From contig NZ_JADFUA010000013.1 of the NCBI RefSeq assembly GCF_015223195.1, positions 1 through 64,000 of the forward strand: 64,000 nt of DNA, written 5' to 3'. The position numbers and the translations under genes were made by a program. The stretch comes from Chitinilyticum piscinae (GTDB taxonomy: Bacteria; Pseudomonadota; Gammaproteobacteria; Burkholderiales; Chitinibacteraceae). Below the pieces are notes generated by a model. That model saw only the letters and a program-made list of their open reading frames with translations, was not told the DNA's origin and did not search any database. Positions 1-8,234 of the stretch are shown piece after piece; position 1 is the stretch's first letter; each line of letters starts with the position of its first letter.

Positions 1-1
1 T

Positions 2-157
2 GTCTGGCTCTATAACCAGCATTTGCCACAGCGGGCGCTACAGCACCAATCCCCCCTTCAAGCGATGAAGCATTGGCAGAAGCAAAGGCCCGAGTTATTC
101 AAAAAGCGTGTAATCAATCGAGCGGGAATGGACAGTGGCTTGGCCCTCCAGGCGTAG
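2..157 (+). pseudogene. C-terminal fragment of an integrase-core transposase (IS481/IS3-like)
   Basis: An open frame runs in from the window edge and stops at 155-157. It translates to a typical C-terminal tail of an rve-type transposase: VWLYNQHLPQRALQHQSP, then QAMKHWQKQRPELFKKR and NRAGMDS. This matches the tail pattern of IS481/IS3-like transposases, whose last residues follow the third catalytic acidic residue. The last six codons (about 139-154) look like read-through into the neighbouring IS3 remnant, which lies antisense and abuts at about 130-138. The 5' part is outside the window, so I cannot tell whether an intact copy lies to the left. The family assignment is tentative. Confidence 0.5.
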
Positions 158-243
158 TAGCCACTGGGATGCACAGACATCGCACGGCACAGGTGTCGAA
201 CAGCAAATTGCTGCTCGTGGGCCAAGATGAAGGCATACCTTAC
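130..243 (-). pseudogene. IS3-family transposase OrfB, N-terminal fragment
   Basis: On the minus strand, in the frame reached after correcting the orfA frameshift, the sequence reads RYAFILAHEQQFAVRHL, then CRAMSVHPSGYYAWRAKPLS. This is the conserved start of IS3-family OrfB (HTH_21 region, SGYYAW signature). It breaks off at about 130, where the antisense transposase tail begins, so the whole DDE catalytic core is missing. Confidence 0.75.
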
Positions 244-289
244 CCGGACTCCTTGGCAAAGTATGCGGCGACCTTTTTAGGATGTCGCG

Positions 290-517
290 CTACTCGGTCA
301 CCCGTTTCAGTTCTGCTTCAAGCCGGCGGATTTCGCTTTGCTGGTCGGCAGATTTGGCCGACTTGGTACGCGTGGGGTCAAAGCATTTCCACGATTGATG
401 CAGACTGTGGGTAGATACGCCGAGGCGGCTGGCGACTTCTGCGGCGGGAGAACCACGTTCAGTGATCTGCTTGACCGCTTCGATTTTGAACTCTTCAGGG
501 TAACGCGGACTGCTCAT
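290..517 (-). pseudogene. IS3-family transposase OrfA, interrupted
   Basis: The product starts MSSPRYPEEFKIEAVKQITE and contains the helix-turn-helix AEVASRLGVSTHSLHQ followed by the EIRRLEAELKRVTE leucine-zipper segment, as in IS3-family OrfA. A TAG replaces the codon expected before RDILKK (canonical ERDILKK). Just after it a one-base loss in the A-run (about 263-267) shifts the frame; correcting it restores VAAYFAKESG. The HTH-to-zipper linker (WKCFDPTRTK) is also atypical. The protein would therefore be truncated at 75 residues against the usual 90-100. Confidence 0.8.
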
Positions 518-591
518 GACACCTCCTTCTTGGCCTCAGTTTGAGGCTCTTGAGGTGCCTAGGAAAGCAGGGGCGATTCAAGTCAATACCC

Positions 592-621
592 AAAAAAACC
601 GCAGCAGGGCTGCGGTTTTTT
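592..621. terminator. Rho-independent terminator downstream of the SDR gene
   Basis: Inverted repeat AAAAAACCGCAGC / GCTGCGGTTTTTT around a short AGG loop. It is A-rich on one side and T-rich on the other, so it can work in both directions. It lies 16 bp past the stop of the minus-strand reductase gene and separates it from the IS remnant. Confidence 0.85.
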
Positions 622-636
622 GTTGGCTGGGCGGAA

Positions 637-1377
637 TTACAAAGCCAGTCCGCCCGTTACCTCAATGGCAGCACCATTGATGTAGCTAGCTTCATCGCTG
701 GCAAGGAAAGCGTACACATTCGCGATTTCTTCCGGCTTGGCCACGCGCTGCATCGGAATGCGTGACTCCATCTTCTTCAGCACCTCTTCCGGCATCGCCA
801 TTACCATCGGGGTTCCCACGAAACCGGGGCAGACGGCATTGGCACGAATCCCTTTCTTGCCCAGCTCCTTCGCCCAGGTTTTCACGAAGCCGATAACGCC
901 GAATTTGGTCGCCGCATAGTTGGTCTGGCCAAAATTGCCATACACACCCACAACCGACGACGCATTCAGGATCACGCCTGCGCCTTGTGCCACCATGGTG
1001 TCAACCACGGCACGGGTACAGTTGTAAACGCCCTTCAGGTTGATGTCGATGACGCGGTCGAACTGCTCGTCGGTCATCTTGACCAACTGGGCATCGGCAG
1101 TGATACCGGCATTATTCACCAGCACATCGATGCGGCCGTATTTGGTCTTGACGCCATCAACCATGGCGGCGATCTGCGCCTTGTCGGTTACATTGACCAG
1201 AAAGCCAGCGGCATCGTTGCCGGCAGCAACCAGCTCGGCCACCAGTTTGTCGACACCTTCCTTGTTGACATCACAGACCACGACTTTTGCGCCTTCTGCG
1301 GCAAATTTGCGCGCAGTGGCCTCGCCAATCCCGCTGGCGGCGCCGGTAATGATGGATACCTTGTCTTTCAGACGCAT
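637..1377 (-). CDS. Short-chain dehydrogenase/reductase, FabG-like (3-oxoacyl-ACP or acetoacetyl-CoA reductase type)
   Basis: A 246-residue classical SDR that would use NAD(P)H to reduce a 3-oxoacyl thioester or related ketone in the cytoplasm. The cofactor motif TGAASGIG is at residues 11-18, NNAG at 88-91, the catalytic serine at about 141 in NASSVVG, and the YAATK pair gives Tyr154 and Lys158. PGFVGTP follows, and the C-terminus is VTGGLAL. Length fits FabG/PhaB enzymes. It stands alone, with no fab or pha genes beside it, so it is probably a FabG paralogue rather than the fab-cluster enzyme. Substrate is not determinable from sequence. A terminator follows directly. Confidence 0.85.
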   Translation of the reverse strand: MRLKDKVSIITGAASGIGEATARKFAAEGAKVVVCDVNKEGVDKLVAELVAAGNDAAGFLVNVTDKAQIAAMVDGVKTKYGRIDVLVNNAGITADAQLVKMTDEQFDRVIDINLKGVYNCTRAVVDTMVAQGAGVILNASSVVGVYGNFGQTNYAATKFGVIGFVKTWAKELGKKGIRANAVCPGFVGTPMVMAMPEEVLKKMESRIPMQRVAKPEEIANVYAFLASDEASYINGAAIEVTGGLAL

Positions 1378-1511
1378 ACTCTCCCCCTTGTTACATCACT
1401 TTGAACATAGAAATGGACTGCAGCAGCTGCGCCTGAAAAGGGCGCCTACCGGTGCAGCATAGCCATGCTTGTGCAGTGCAGCAAGAAGGGAAAGCAAAAA
1501 TCTGCGCGAAA

Positions 1512-1826
1512 TCAAGCTTCGCCAGTATCGCCGTACACTTCGTCCATCAGGGTGCGGCAGTCGATGATGCGCAGATCGTTGTCACGCGCGAAGGTCATGA
1601 TGAATTCGTAGACGCGCGGGTCGATTTTCTCGAGCTGCTTGTCCACCGCCACACAGCGGATATTGTTATGCATCATCGGGCGGACATAGGGGGCGTAAGA
1701 GAGCTTCTGATCGTGCCCGAACGTACAGAGGATGCCCGAAAGCCGTTCTGCCCAGTCACTCGGACGAAACTCCCGACCGGAACTGGTAATACCTTGAATG
1801 ATGATTTCGTAGGGATTGCAGATCAT
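1512..1826 (-). CDS. DUF3579 family protein
   Basis: A 104-residue soluble protein beginning MICNPYEIIIQGITSSGREF and containing RPSDWAERLSGIL and MMHNNIRCVAVDKQLE, which I recognise as the DUF3579 family found mainly in betaproteobacteria. There are no signal peptide, membrane segment or catalytic motifs I can name. It is divergent from argF (start 2037), with about 210 bp between them carrying both promoters. Function is unknown and the context offers no firm hint. Confidence 0.8.
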   Translation of the reverse strand: MICNPYEIIIQGITSSGREFRPSDWAERLSGILCTFGHDQKLSYAPYVRPMMHNNIRCVAVDKQLEKIDPRVYEFIMTFARDNDLRIIDCRTLMDEVYGDTGEA

Positions 1827-2036
1827 GATGTTTCTTATGGGCTAAGTGCATTCAGAGGCTCTGGACGAATTATATCACCGCCACGCCCCCCCTGCCCGCC
1901 AGCAGCAAAATATCTGATCCAGATACGGGAAACTACGCATCGCCACTTGCCAGTACAGCGTAAACGGCTGAATAATGCTAACTTTTTCCCGAGCTGCCGG
2001 CCGCCTGTGCCGACCGGCGAGACAGGATTCCAGAAC

Positions 2037-2951
2037 ATGCGTCACTACCTGCAGTTTTCCGATTTCAGCCGTGAAGAATACGAGTACCTTTTCGAGCGCG
2101 CCGCCAAGATCAAGGCTCGCCTGAAGGCAGGCGAACTCTACCAGCCGCTGCCGGGCAAGGTGCTGGGCATGATCTTCGAGAAGAGTTCGACCCGCACCCG
2201 CGTGTCTTTCGAGGCCGGCATGTTCCAGCTTGGTGGTCACGCGATGTACATGAATTCCAAAGACACGCAGCTGGGGCGTGGCGAGCCGATCGAGGACGTG
2301 GCCAAGGTCATGAGCCGCATGGTCGACATCGTGATGATCCGCACCTTCGAGCAGAGCATCATCGAACGCTTTGCCGAAAATTCACTGGTACCGGTAATCA
2401 ACGGTCTGACCAATGAATACCACCCCTGCCAGATCATGGCGGACATCTTTACCTACATCGAGAAGTTCGGCGCGATCGAGGGAAAGACCGTCGCCTGGAT
2501 CGGCGACTCGAACAATGTCTCGCGCACATGGCTGCAAGCCGCCAAGACCTTTGGGTTCAAGCTCAATCTCGCTTGCCCGGTCGGCTACGACATGACCGTG
2601 CTGGACGGTCAGACCTATGGCAGCGATATTTTCGAGATCTTCCGCGACCCGTATCAGGCCGCCCGCAATGCCGACATCGTCACCACCGACGTCAGTGTCT
2701 CGATGGGATTCGAGCGCGAAACCCTGCAGCGCAAGAAGGACTTTCTCAGCTACAAGGTCAGCGAGAAGCTGATGCTGCAGGCCAAGGCCAACGCGGTGTT
2801 CATGCACTGCCTGCCGGCACACCGCGGTGAAGAAGTCGACCCGGAAGTGATCGACGGCCCGCAATCGATTGTCTGGGAAGAAGCAGAAAACCGCATGCAC
2901 ACCCAGAAGGCCGTAATCGAGTACCTGCTGCTGGGCCGCATTGAGGACTAA
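2037..2951 (+). CDS. argF: Ornithine carbamoyltransferase
   Basis: Converts ornithine and carbamoyl phosphate to citrulline in arginine biosynthesis. The chosen ATG gives 304 residues starting MRHYLQFSDFSREEYEYLF, the normal length; the frame stays open another 195 codons upstream but that stretch is not conserved. Carbamoyl-phosphate motif SSTRTR is near residues 50-55, HPCQ near 129, and the ornithine-loop motif HCLPAHRGEEV near the C-terminus. The usual TDVWxSMG reads TDVSVSMG, a Trp-to-Ser change. The next gene starts 3 bp after the stop, and argG follows it, so the three may share a transcript. Confidence 0.95.
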   Translation: MRHYLQFSDFSREEYEYLFERAAKIKARLKAGELYQPLPGKVLGMIFEKSSTRTRVSFEAGMFQLGGHAMYMNSKDTQLGRGEPIEDVAKVMSRMVDIVMIRTFEQSIIERFAENSLVPVINGLTNEYHPCQIMADIFTYIEKFGAIEGKTVAWIGDSNNVSRTWLQAAKTFGFKLNLACPVGYDMTVLDGQTYGSDIFEIFRDPYQAARNADIVTTDVSVSMGFERETLQRKKDFLSYKVSEKLMLQAKANAVFMHCLPAHRGEEVDPEVIDGPQSIVWEEAENRMHTQKAVIEYLLLGRIED

Positions 2952-2954
2952 GCC

Positions 2955-3581
2955 GTGTCCATGTTAGGCATCACCGACCTTGCCACCTATGTGATCGGAA
3001 CGGTCGCCATCATTCTGGCCCCCGGTCCAAATTCGCTGTTCACGCTCGGCGTAGCCGCACAGCGTGGCGTGCGGGCCGGTTATGCTGCAGCGGCCGGTAT
3101 CGTGGTCGGCGACTTCTGCCTGATGCTCGCAGCCGTGCTCGGGGTCGCCGCCCTGATGAAGGCCTTCCCTGCCGCCTATGACGTGGTGCGCTACCTGGGG
3201 GCCGCTTATCTGGCCTACCTGGGTATACGGCTGCTACTCAGCAAAAACAAAGACTCCGGCGACAAACCCGTCGATGTACCTGCCAGCCACATTTTCCGCA
3301 AGGCGCTCGGCATCTCGTTGGTGAATGTAAAGGCCATCCTGTTCTTCATGGCCTTTTTCCCGCAATTTGTGGATCCCACCTACGGCAATGTGCCGCTGAC
3401 CTTTACCGCCCTCGGGCTGATCCTGCAGGTCATCAGCCTGAGCTACCTGAGCGTATTGATTCTTGCCGGTGCCGGCATTGCCCGGCGGCTGCGCCACACC
3501 CCCTGGGTCGGTGCGCTGCTGCAACGCCTTACCGGCATTCTGTTCATCAGTTTTGGAGCCCGGCTGGCGCTGACTCGCTAG
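2955..3581 (+). CDS. LysE/RhtB-family amino-acid exporter, LeuE-like
   Basis: A 208-residue inner-membrane protein with about six hydrophobic segments. The LysE-family signature APGPN is at residues about 24-28, with GIVVGDFCLM and NVKAILFFMAFFPQF further on. The sequence pattern is closest to LeuE-type exporters. The GTG at 2955 is chosen because GAGGA lies 7 bp upstream; an ATG two codons later is the alternative. It sits between argF and argG with a 3-bp gap to argF, so it may be co-transcribed with arginine synthesis genes. Whether it exports arginine-pathway amino acids is inference. Confidence 0.85.
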   Translation: MSMLGITDLATYVIGTVAIILAPGPNSLFTLGVAAQRGVRAGYAAAAGIVVGDFCLMLAAVLGVAALMKAFPAAYDVVRYLGAAYLAYLGIRLLLSKNKDSGDKPVDVPASHIFRKALGISLVNVKAILFFMAFFPQFVDPTYGNVPLTFTALGLILQVISLSYLSVLILAGAGIARRLRHTPWVGALLQRLTGILFISFGARLALTR

Positions 3582-3609
3582 GCCGGAATCGTTTTATCGG
3601 GAGTAAAAG

Positions 3610-4827
<1,218 letters not shown>

Positions 4828-4851
4828 GTCACTCGCCCCGGTGCAAGCCGG

Positions 4852-4898
4852 GGTATACCCTCGCAGACCTTAAAGAACAAAACATCCAGAAACATACC
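4852..4898. repeat. 47-bp dispersed palindromic repeat, copy 1
   Basis: Left arm GGTATACCCTCGCAGAC, 13-bp spacer, right arm ACATCCAGAAACATACC. The arms are poorly paired except for the outer 5 bp and scattered inner positions; most differences are transitions. It lies between argG and the DUF2788 gene and ends 1 bp before that gene's ATG. Confidence 0.65.
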
Positions 4899-4899
4899 C

Positions 4900-5100
4900 A
4901 TGAGCGAAGAGCAATTTGCCAATCTTGCTGTCCCGCTGCTGTGCACCGGGCTGATCCTGTACATGTTCTTCATCATTTACAAGCTGGCCAAGGAATCCAA
5001 GGCCGGCAAGAAGGGCTTTCTGGTGCTGCTATTCGTACTGGGGTTCGGGATGTTCGGCTTTATCGCCAAGACCATCCTGACCGAAATCCTGCAAAAATAA
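4900..5100 (+). CDS. DUF2788 family small membrane protein
   Basis: A 66-residue inner-membrane protein with two hydrophobic segments (about residues 9-26, [18 protein letters not shown], and 38-57, [17 protein letters not shown]) separated by a lysine-rich loop [11 protein letters not shown]. It matches the DUF2788 family of betaproteobacterial small membrane proteins; function is unknown. No Shine-Dalgarno is visible because a 47-bp repeat ends directly before the start codon, which is unusual. ppnP follows after 25 bp. Confidence 0.8.
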   Translation: MSEEQFANLAVPLLCTGLILYMFFIIYKLAKESKAGKKGFLVLLFVLGFGMFGFIAKTILTEILQK

Positions 5101-5125
5101 CCCATCCAATCATTCAGAGAATCTC

Positions 5126-5437
5126 ATGAGCCAGTTCGATAACGTCTCCGTCCTCAAACAAGCCAACGTCTACTTCGACGGCAAATGTGTCAGCCATACC
5201 ATTTTGCTGGCCGATGGCACCCGCAAGTCCGTGGGTGTCATCCTGCCATCCAAGCTGGTGTTCAACACCGGCGCACCAGAAATCATGGAGCTGATTGCCG
5301 GTGCCTGCAATGTGAAGCTGGCTGGCGAAACCGCTGCCACCACCTACACGGGCGGCCAGTCCTTCAATGTACCGGGCGACTCCAGCTTCGAAATTGAAGT
5401 GACCGACACGCTGCACTACGTCTGCCACTTCGGCTAA
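5126..5437 (+). CDS. ppnP: Pyrimidine/purine nucleoside phosphorylase
   Basis: A 103-residue single-domain cupin of the YaiE/DUF1255 family, for which broad phosphorolysis of purine and pyrimidine nucleosides has been described. Conserved segments are [32 protein letters not shown], and the C-terminal block [16 protein letters not shown] followed by HYVCHFG. Length is close to the usual 93-105. A strong hairpin follows (5458-5480), so the gene likely ends a transcript begun at or before the DUF2788 gene. Confidence 0.92.
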   Translation: MSQFDNVSVLKQANVYFDGKCVSHTILLADGTRKSVGVILPSKLVFNTGAPEIMELIAGACNVKLAGETAATTYTGGQSFNVPGDSSFEIEVTDTLHYVCHFG

Positions 5438-5457
5438 GTCGCTGGTGCTTTTTGCGC

Positions 5458-5480
5458 AAGAGCCGCTGCATGCGGCTCTT
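5458..5480. terminator. Hairpin between ppnP and yajQ
   Basis: Perfect 9-bp inverted repeat AAGAGCCGC / GCGGCTCTT around TGCAT, 20 bp after the ppnP stop. The T-run is short, so termination may be partial. Confidence 0.65.
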
Positions 5481-5517
5481 TGCCGTTCTACCCTCTAGCC
5501 AAGAATGGGAGTATTCC

Positions 5518-6012
5518 ATGCCTTCGTTTGACATCACCTCTGAAGTGGATATGGTTGCCCTGAAAAACGCGATTGACGTGGCAGAACGCGCCATTGTCAA
5601 CCGCTACGACTTCAAGGGCACCAGTGCCAAGGTCGAGTTGCAGGAAAAAAACGAAATCATCACCATTTATGGTGATTCCGATTTCCAGCTCGATCAGATC
5701 AAGGATCTGCTGTTTCCAGCCCTGGAAAAGAAAGAACCCGACAGCAGCAAACGCCTGGATGCACAGGATGTGCAGAAAGTCTCGGGTAATAAGGTCAAGC
5801 AGGACCTGAAGATCAAGGCCGGCATCGACCAGGAGCTCGCCAAGAAAATCATCAAGCTGATCAAGGACAACAAGCTGAAAGTCCAGGCGGCCATCCAGGG
5901 TGATGCCGTTCGCGTGACCGGCGCCAAGCGGGATACCCTGCAGGAAGTGATTGCCCTGGTACGCAAAAGCATCACCGACTTCCCGCTGCAATATCAGAAC
6001 TTCCGGGATTAA
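5518..6012 (+). CDS. yajQ: YajQ family nucleotide-binding protein
   Basis: A 164-residue cytoplasmic protein starting MPSFDITSEVDMVALKNAID, with GGGAG six bases before the ATG; the frame stays open upstream through the hairpin, but that part is not conserved. It shows the two alpha-beta halves of the YajQ/DUF520 family, with NRYDFKGT near residues 27-34 and PLQYQNFRD at the C-terminus. Family members bind nucleotides or RNA, and a Xanthomonas homologue is reported to bind cyclic di-GMP. A diguanylate cyclase gene follows about 80 bp downstream, which may be coincidence. Confidence 0.93.
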   Translation: MPSFDITSEVDMVALKNAIDVAERAIVNRYDFKGTSAKVELQEKNEIITIYGDSDFQLDQIKDLLFPALEKKEPDSSKRLDAQDVQKVSGNKVKQDLKIKAGIDQELAKKIIKLIKDNKLKVQAAIQGDAVRVTGAKRDTLQEVIALVRKSITDFPLQYQNFRD

Positions 6013-6089
6013 AGCGACATGCGGCGTCCAGTTCACTGCCAAGTTGCGCCACAGCAGTTATAGTAAGCAAAACGGATGCGCAAGCTGCA

Positions 6090-7943
6090 ATGAACTGGAC
6101 TCACCGCCCCCCCTGGATCATCACTGTCTTTGCCCTGCTGTTCTGCGCAGGCGTGGTACTGATCCTGAGCATCCAGCTGGGGCAGTCCTACCGCAACGAG
6201 CAGGAGCACGCCAGAACCGTCGCCGAAACCCGGGCAATCGTACTGCAGAGCCAGCTCAGCAGTGCACTGGCACAGCTCAATCTGGTGCTTGGTGACATCA
6301 GCCAGCAAATTACTCCACAGCAACTATCTGGCCTAGCCATGAGCGAGGACGAGCGCACAGTGCTGCACGGCCTGTTGCTCGACAAACTGACCCAGGTACG
6401 ACAAGCCAGCAATATTGCCCTCATCAACGCAGCCGGACAGACCACGCATGAAGCGCTGGATGACCAGCAAACGCACATCAGCCTGCCTGAAGACGATGTC
6501 GCCATGATCCGCAACAACCGCTATCTGGAGCGCGTCTACCTGACATTACGCCCGGAAAGCAGCAGCAAGGCTCCAGTATTGCTATTGGCCAGGCGGGTCG
6601 AGGACAGCAATGGCGATTTTGCCGGGCTGATTGTCGCCAGCATAGCCGCCAGTTACCTCAGTCCCTTACTCGAACAGGCCGACGCCCCCCCCAATCAGGT
6701 TATCGAGATCCAGGATCAGGAAGGCTTCCCACTGGCGGCCCTGCGTGGCATCACACACCGCAGTGCCAGTATTCCGTTTGATCTCAATCCTGATGCACTT
6801 GCTGAAAGCCGGCGCCAGGCTCGAACCATCACCGCATTGAGCCCTGCCGCCGCAGGTAACCGGCTGGTCAGCTACAGCGCCATCCCCGATACGCCACTCG
6901 CACTCATCGTCAGCTCGGCTGCAGCCGACTATCTGCGGCAATGGCAACGCAACACCATGCTCTACCTCGCCGGAGGGGCGGTGCTACTGGCACTCGCTTT
7001 GCTCATGAGCTTCTTTTTCTGGCGTTCGCACCGACTTTCCCGCAATTTGCGCAGCAAGGAACTGAAACTGCAGGCAAGCGAAAACCGCTTTCGCCAGGTA
7101 ATCGAAACCACACCTGTCGCGCTACTGCTCGCCAGGCTGCCGGACTGCTTTGTCACCTACATCAACCAGCGAGCGGCCCAGCTCTTTGACCTGCCGCAGG
7201 CCGCAGCCCTGTCAATGCGCGCGCTTGATTTTTTCCAGGATCGCGATCAGTTTGTCGATCTCGTCTACTACGCCCAAAACGGCGAACCTGCCAAAAATGT
7301 CGAAGTTATCCTGCGACGCCATGATGGCGCACCACTCTGGGCCACTCTTTCGCTCTCGACAGTCACCATCGACGAGCAGACCGTGCTGGTTATCGGCATG
7401 AACGACATCACCGAGCGGAAACGACTGGAAGAGGAGCTCAAGCGCCGCGCCACAACCGACAGCCTGTCCGGACTTGCCAACCGCGCTCATTTCATGGAGC
7501 GCTCCGAAAGCGAACTAATCCGCAGCAAGCGCTACGGACACCCGCTATCGCTGCTGATGCTGGACATCGACTTCTTCAAACAAATCAATGACTCATTCGG
7601 CCACCCCGCTGGCGACCAGGTCATTCAGCGTGTGGCGGAGATCGCCAGAGCCTGCTTGCGCGACACAGACCTGATCGCACGCATGGGGGGAGAAGAATTT
7701 GCGATTCTACTCCCCGAAACTGCGCTGTCTGCCACGCTTGATGCCGCAGAACGGCTGCGCCATGCCATCGAGACCCATCTGGTCATCACCCCGGAGCAGC
7801 ACCGCATCCGCTTTACGACCAGCATCGGTGCCGCGCAGTGGTGTGAGGAGGACCAAAGCATCAGCGACCTGCTCAAGCGAGCGGATAATGCGCTATATCA
7901 GGCCAAGCAAACGGGCCGCAATCGTGTCTGCGCGGATAATTAG
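6090..7943 (+). CDS. Membrane-bound diguanylate cyclase with periplasmic sensor, PAS and GGDEF domains
   Basis: A 617-residue protein expected to make cyclic di-GMP at the inner membrane. Transmembrane helix 1 is about residues 9-29, then a periplasmic region of about 255 residues (Cache-like by layout, not proven), helix 2 about 288-312, a PAS domain about 328-450 ending in GMNDITERKR, and a GGDEF domain from about 455. The active-site signature is intact as GGEEF (about residue 533), and RDTD five residues before it forms the inhibitory I-site, so product inhibition is likely. The Shine-Dalgarno is weak. It appears to be a single-gene unit; ligand unknown. Confidence 0.93.
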   Translation: MNWTHRPPWIITVFALLFCAGVVLILSIQLGQSYRNEQEHARTVAETRAIVLQSQLSSALAQLNLVLGDISQQITPQQLSGLAMSEDERTVLHGLLLDKLTQVRQASNIALINAAGQTTHEALDDQQTHISLPEDDVAMIRNNRYLERVYLTLRPESSSKAPVLLLARRVEDSNGDFAGLIVASIAASYLSPLLEQADAPPNQVIEIQDQEGFPLAALRGITHRSASIPFDLNPDALAESRRQARTITALSPAAAGNRLVSYSAIPDTPLALIVSSAAADYLRQWQRNTMLYLAGGAVLLALALLMSFFFWRSHRLSRNLRSKELKLQASENRFRQVIETTPVALLLARLPDCFVTYINQRAAQLFDLPQAAALSMRALDFFQDRDQFVDLVYYAQNGEPAKNVEVILRRHDGAPLWATLSLSTVTIDEQTVLVIGMNDITERKRLEEELKRRATTDSLSGLANRAHFMERSESELIRSKRYGHPLSLLMLDIDFFKQINDSFGHPAGDQVIQRVAEIARACLRDTDLIARMGGEEFAILLPETALSATLDAAERLRHAIETHLVITPEQHRIRFTTSIGAAQWCEEDQSISDLLKRADNALYQAKQTGRNRVCADN

Positions 7944-8044
7944 CCCGTGCGTGATTTGACTGACATCAAGGTTATATCCGGTTTACAGGTTCAGGATTAC
8001 AGGCAGAACATCGTCAAATAACCTGCCACCTGGAGAATTGCCCC

Positions 8045-8203
8045 ATGGAAAATTCGCCCCTGCAAGCACTTTTCACATCCGACATCGGACTATTGTCGCT
8101 GTTCACGATCGGCTTCGTGATCGTCATGGCCATTTATCTGTTCTTCTTTGTGCGCCGGCACATCCGCGAAGACAGCCAGAAGCAACAAAACCAGCAGAGA
8201 TAA
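8045..8203 (+). CDS. DUF3149 family single-pass membrane microprotein
   Basis: A 52-residue protein, MENSPLQALFTSDIGLLSLF onward, with one transmembrane segment (about residues 14-35, ending YLFFFV) and a basic, glutamine-rich tail RRHIREDSQKQQNQQR. The TSDIGLLSL motif before the helix is the mark of the DUF3149 family. GGAGAA lies upstream of the ATG and a strong terminator begins at the stop codon, which supports a real gene. Function is unknown. Confidence 0.75.
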   Translation: MENSPLQALFTSDIGLLSLFTIGFVIVMAIYLFFFVRRHIREDSQKQQNQQR

Positions 8204-8234
8204 AGGAAAAGCCGGTTTTGCCGGCTTTTCCTTT
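8202..8234. terminator. Bidirectional terminator between the DUF3149 and glycosyltransferase genes
   Basis: Perfect 14-bp inverted repeat AAAGGAAAAGCCGG / CCGGCTTTTCCTTT with a TTTTG loop. It overlaps both stop codons and serves the convergent genes on either side. Confidence 0.9.

Larger units (their letters stand above)
130..580 (-). mobile_element. Degraded IS3-family insertion sequence, left-truncated
   Basis: The element reads on the minus strand. It begins with a terminal sequence TGAATCGCCCC at 580-570, typical of IS3-family ends, followed by orfA at 517 and a short piece of orfB that stops abruptly at about 130, where the other transposase remnant begins. The opposite inverted repeat is missing. 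Both reading frames are damaged (see orfA and orfB), so the element is dead. The junction at 130-138 joins two unrelated transposase genes in opposite orientation. Confidence 0.8.

Noticed and set aside
581-590. AATACC next to the IS3 end, as if the IS had inserted into a 47-bp repeat
   Set aside because: Only six bases match and the other half of the repeat is not found on the far side, so this cannot be supported.
1452-2036. N-terminal extension of 195 codons in frame with argF
   Set aside because: It overlaps the antisense DUF3579 gene and the divergent promoter region, and ArgF has its standard length from 2037.
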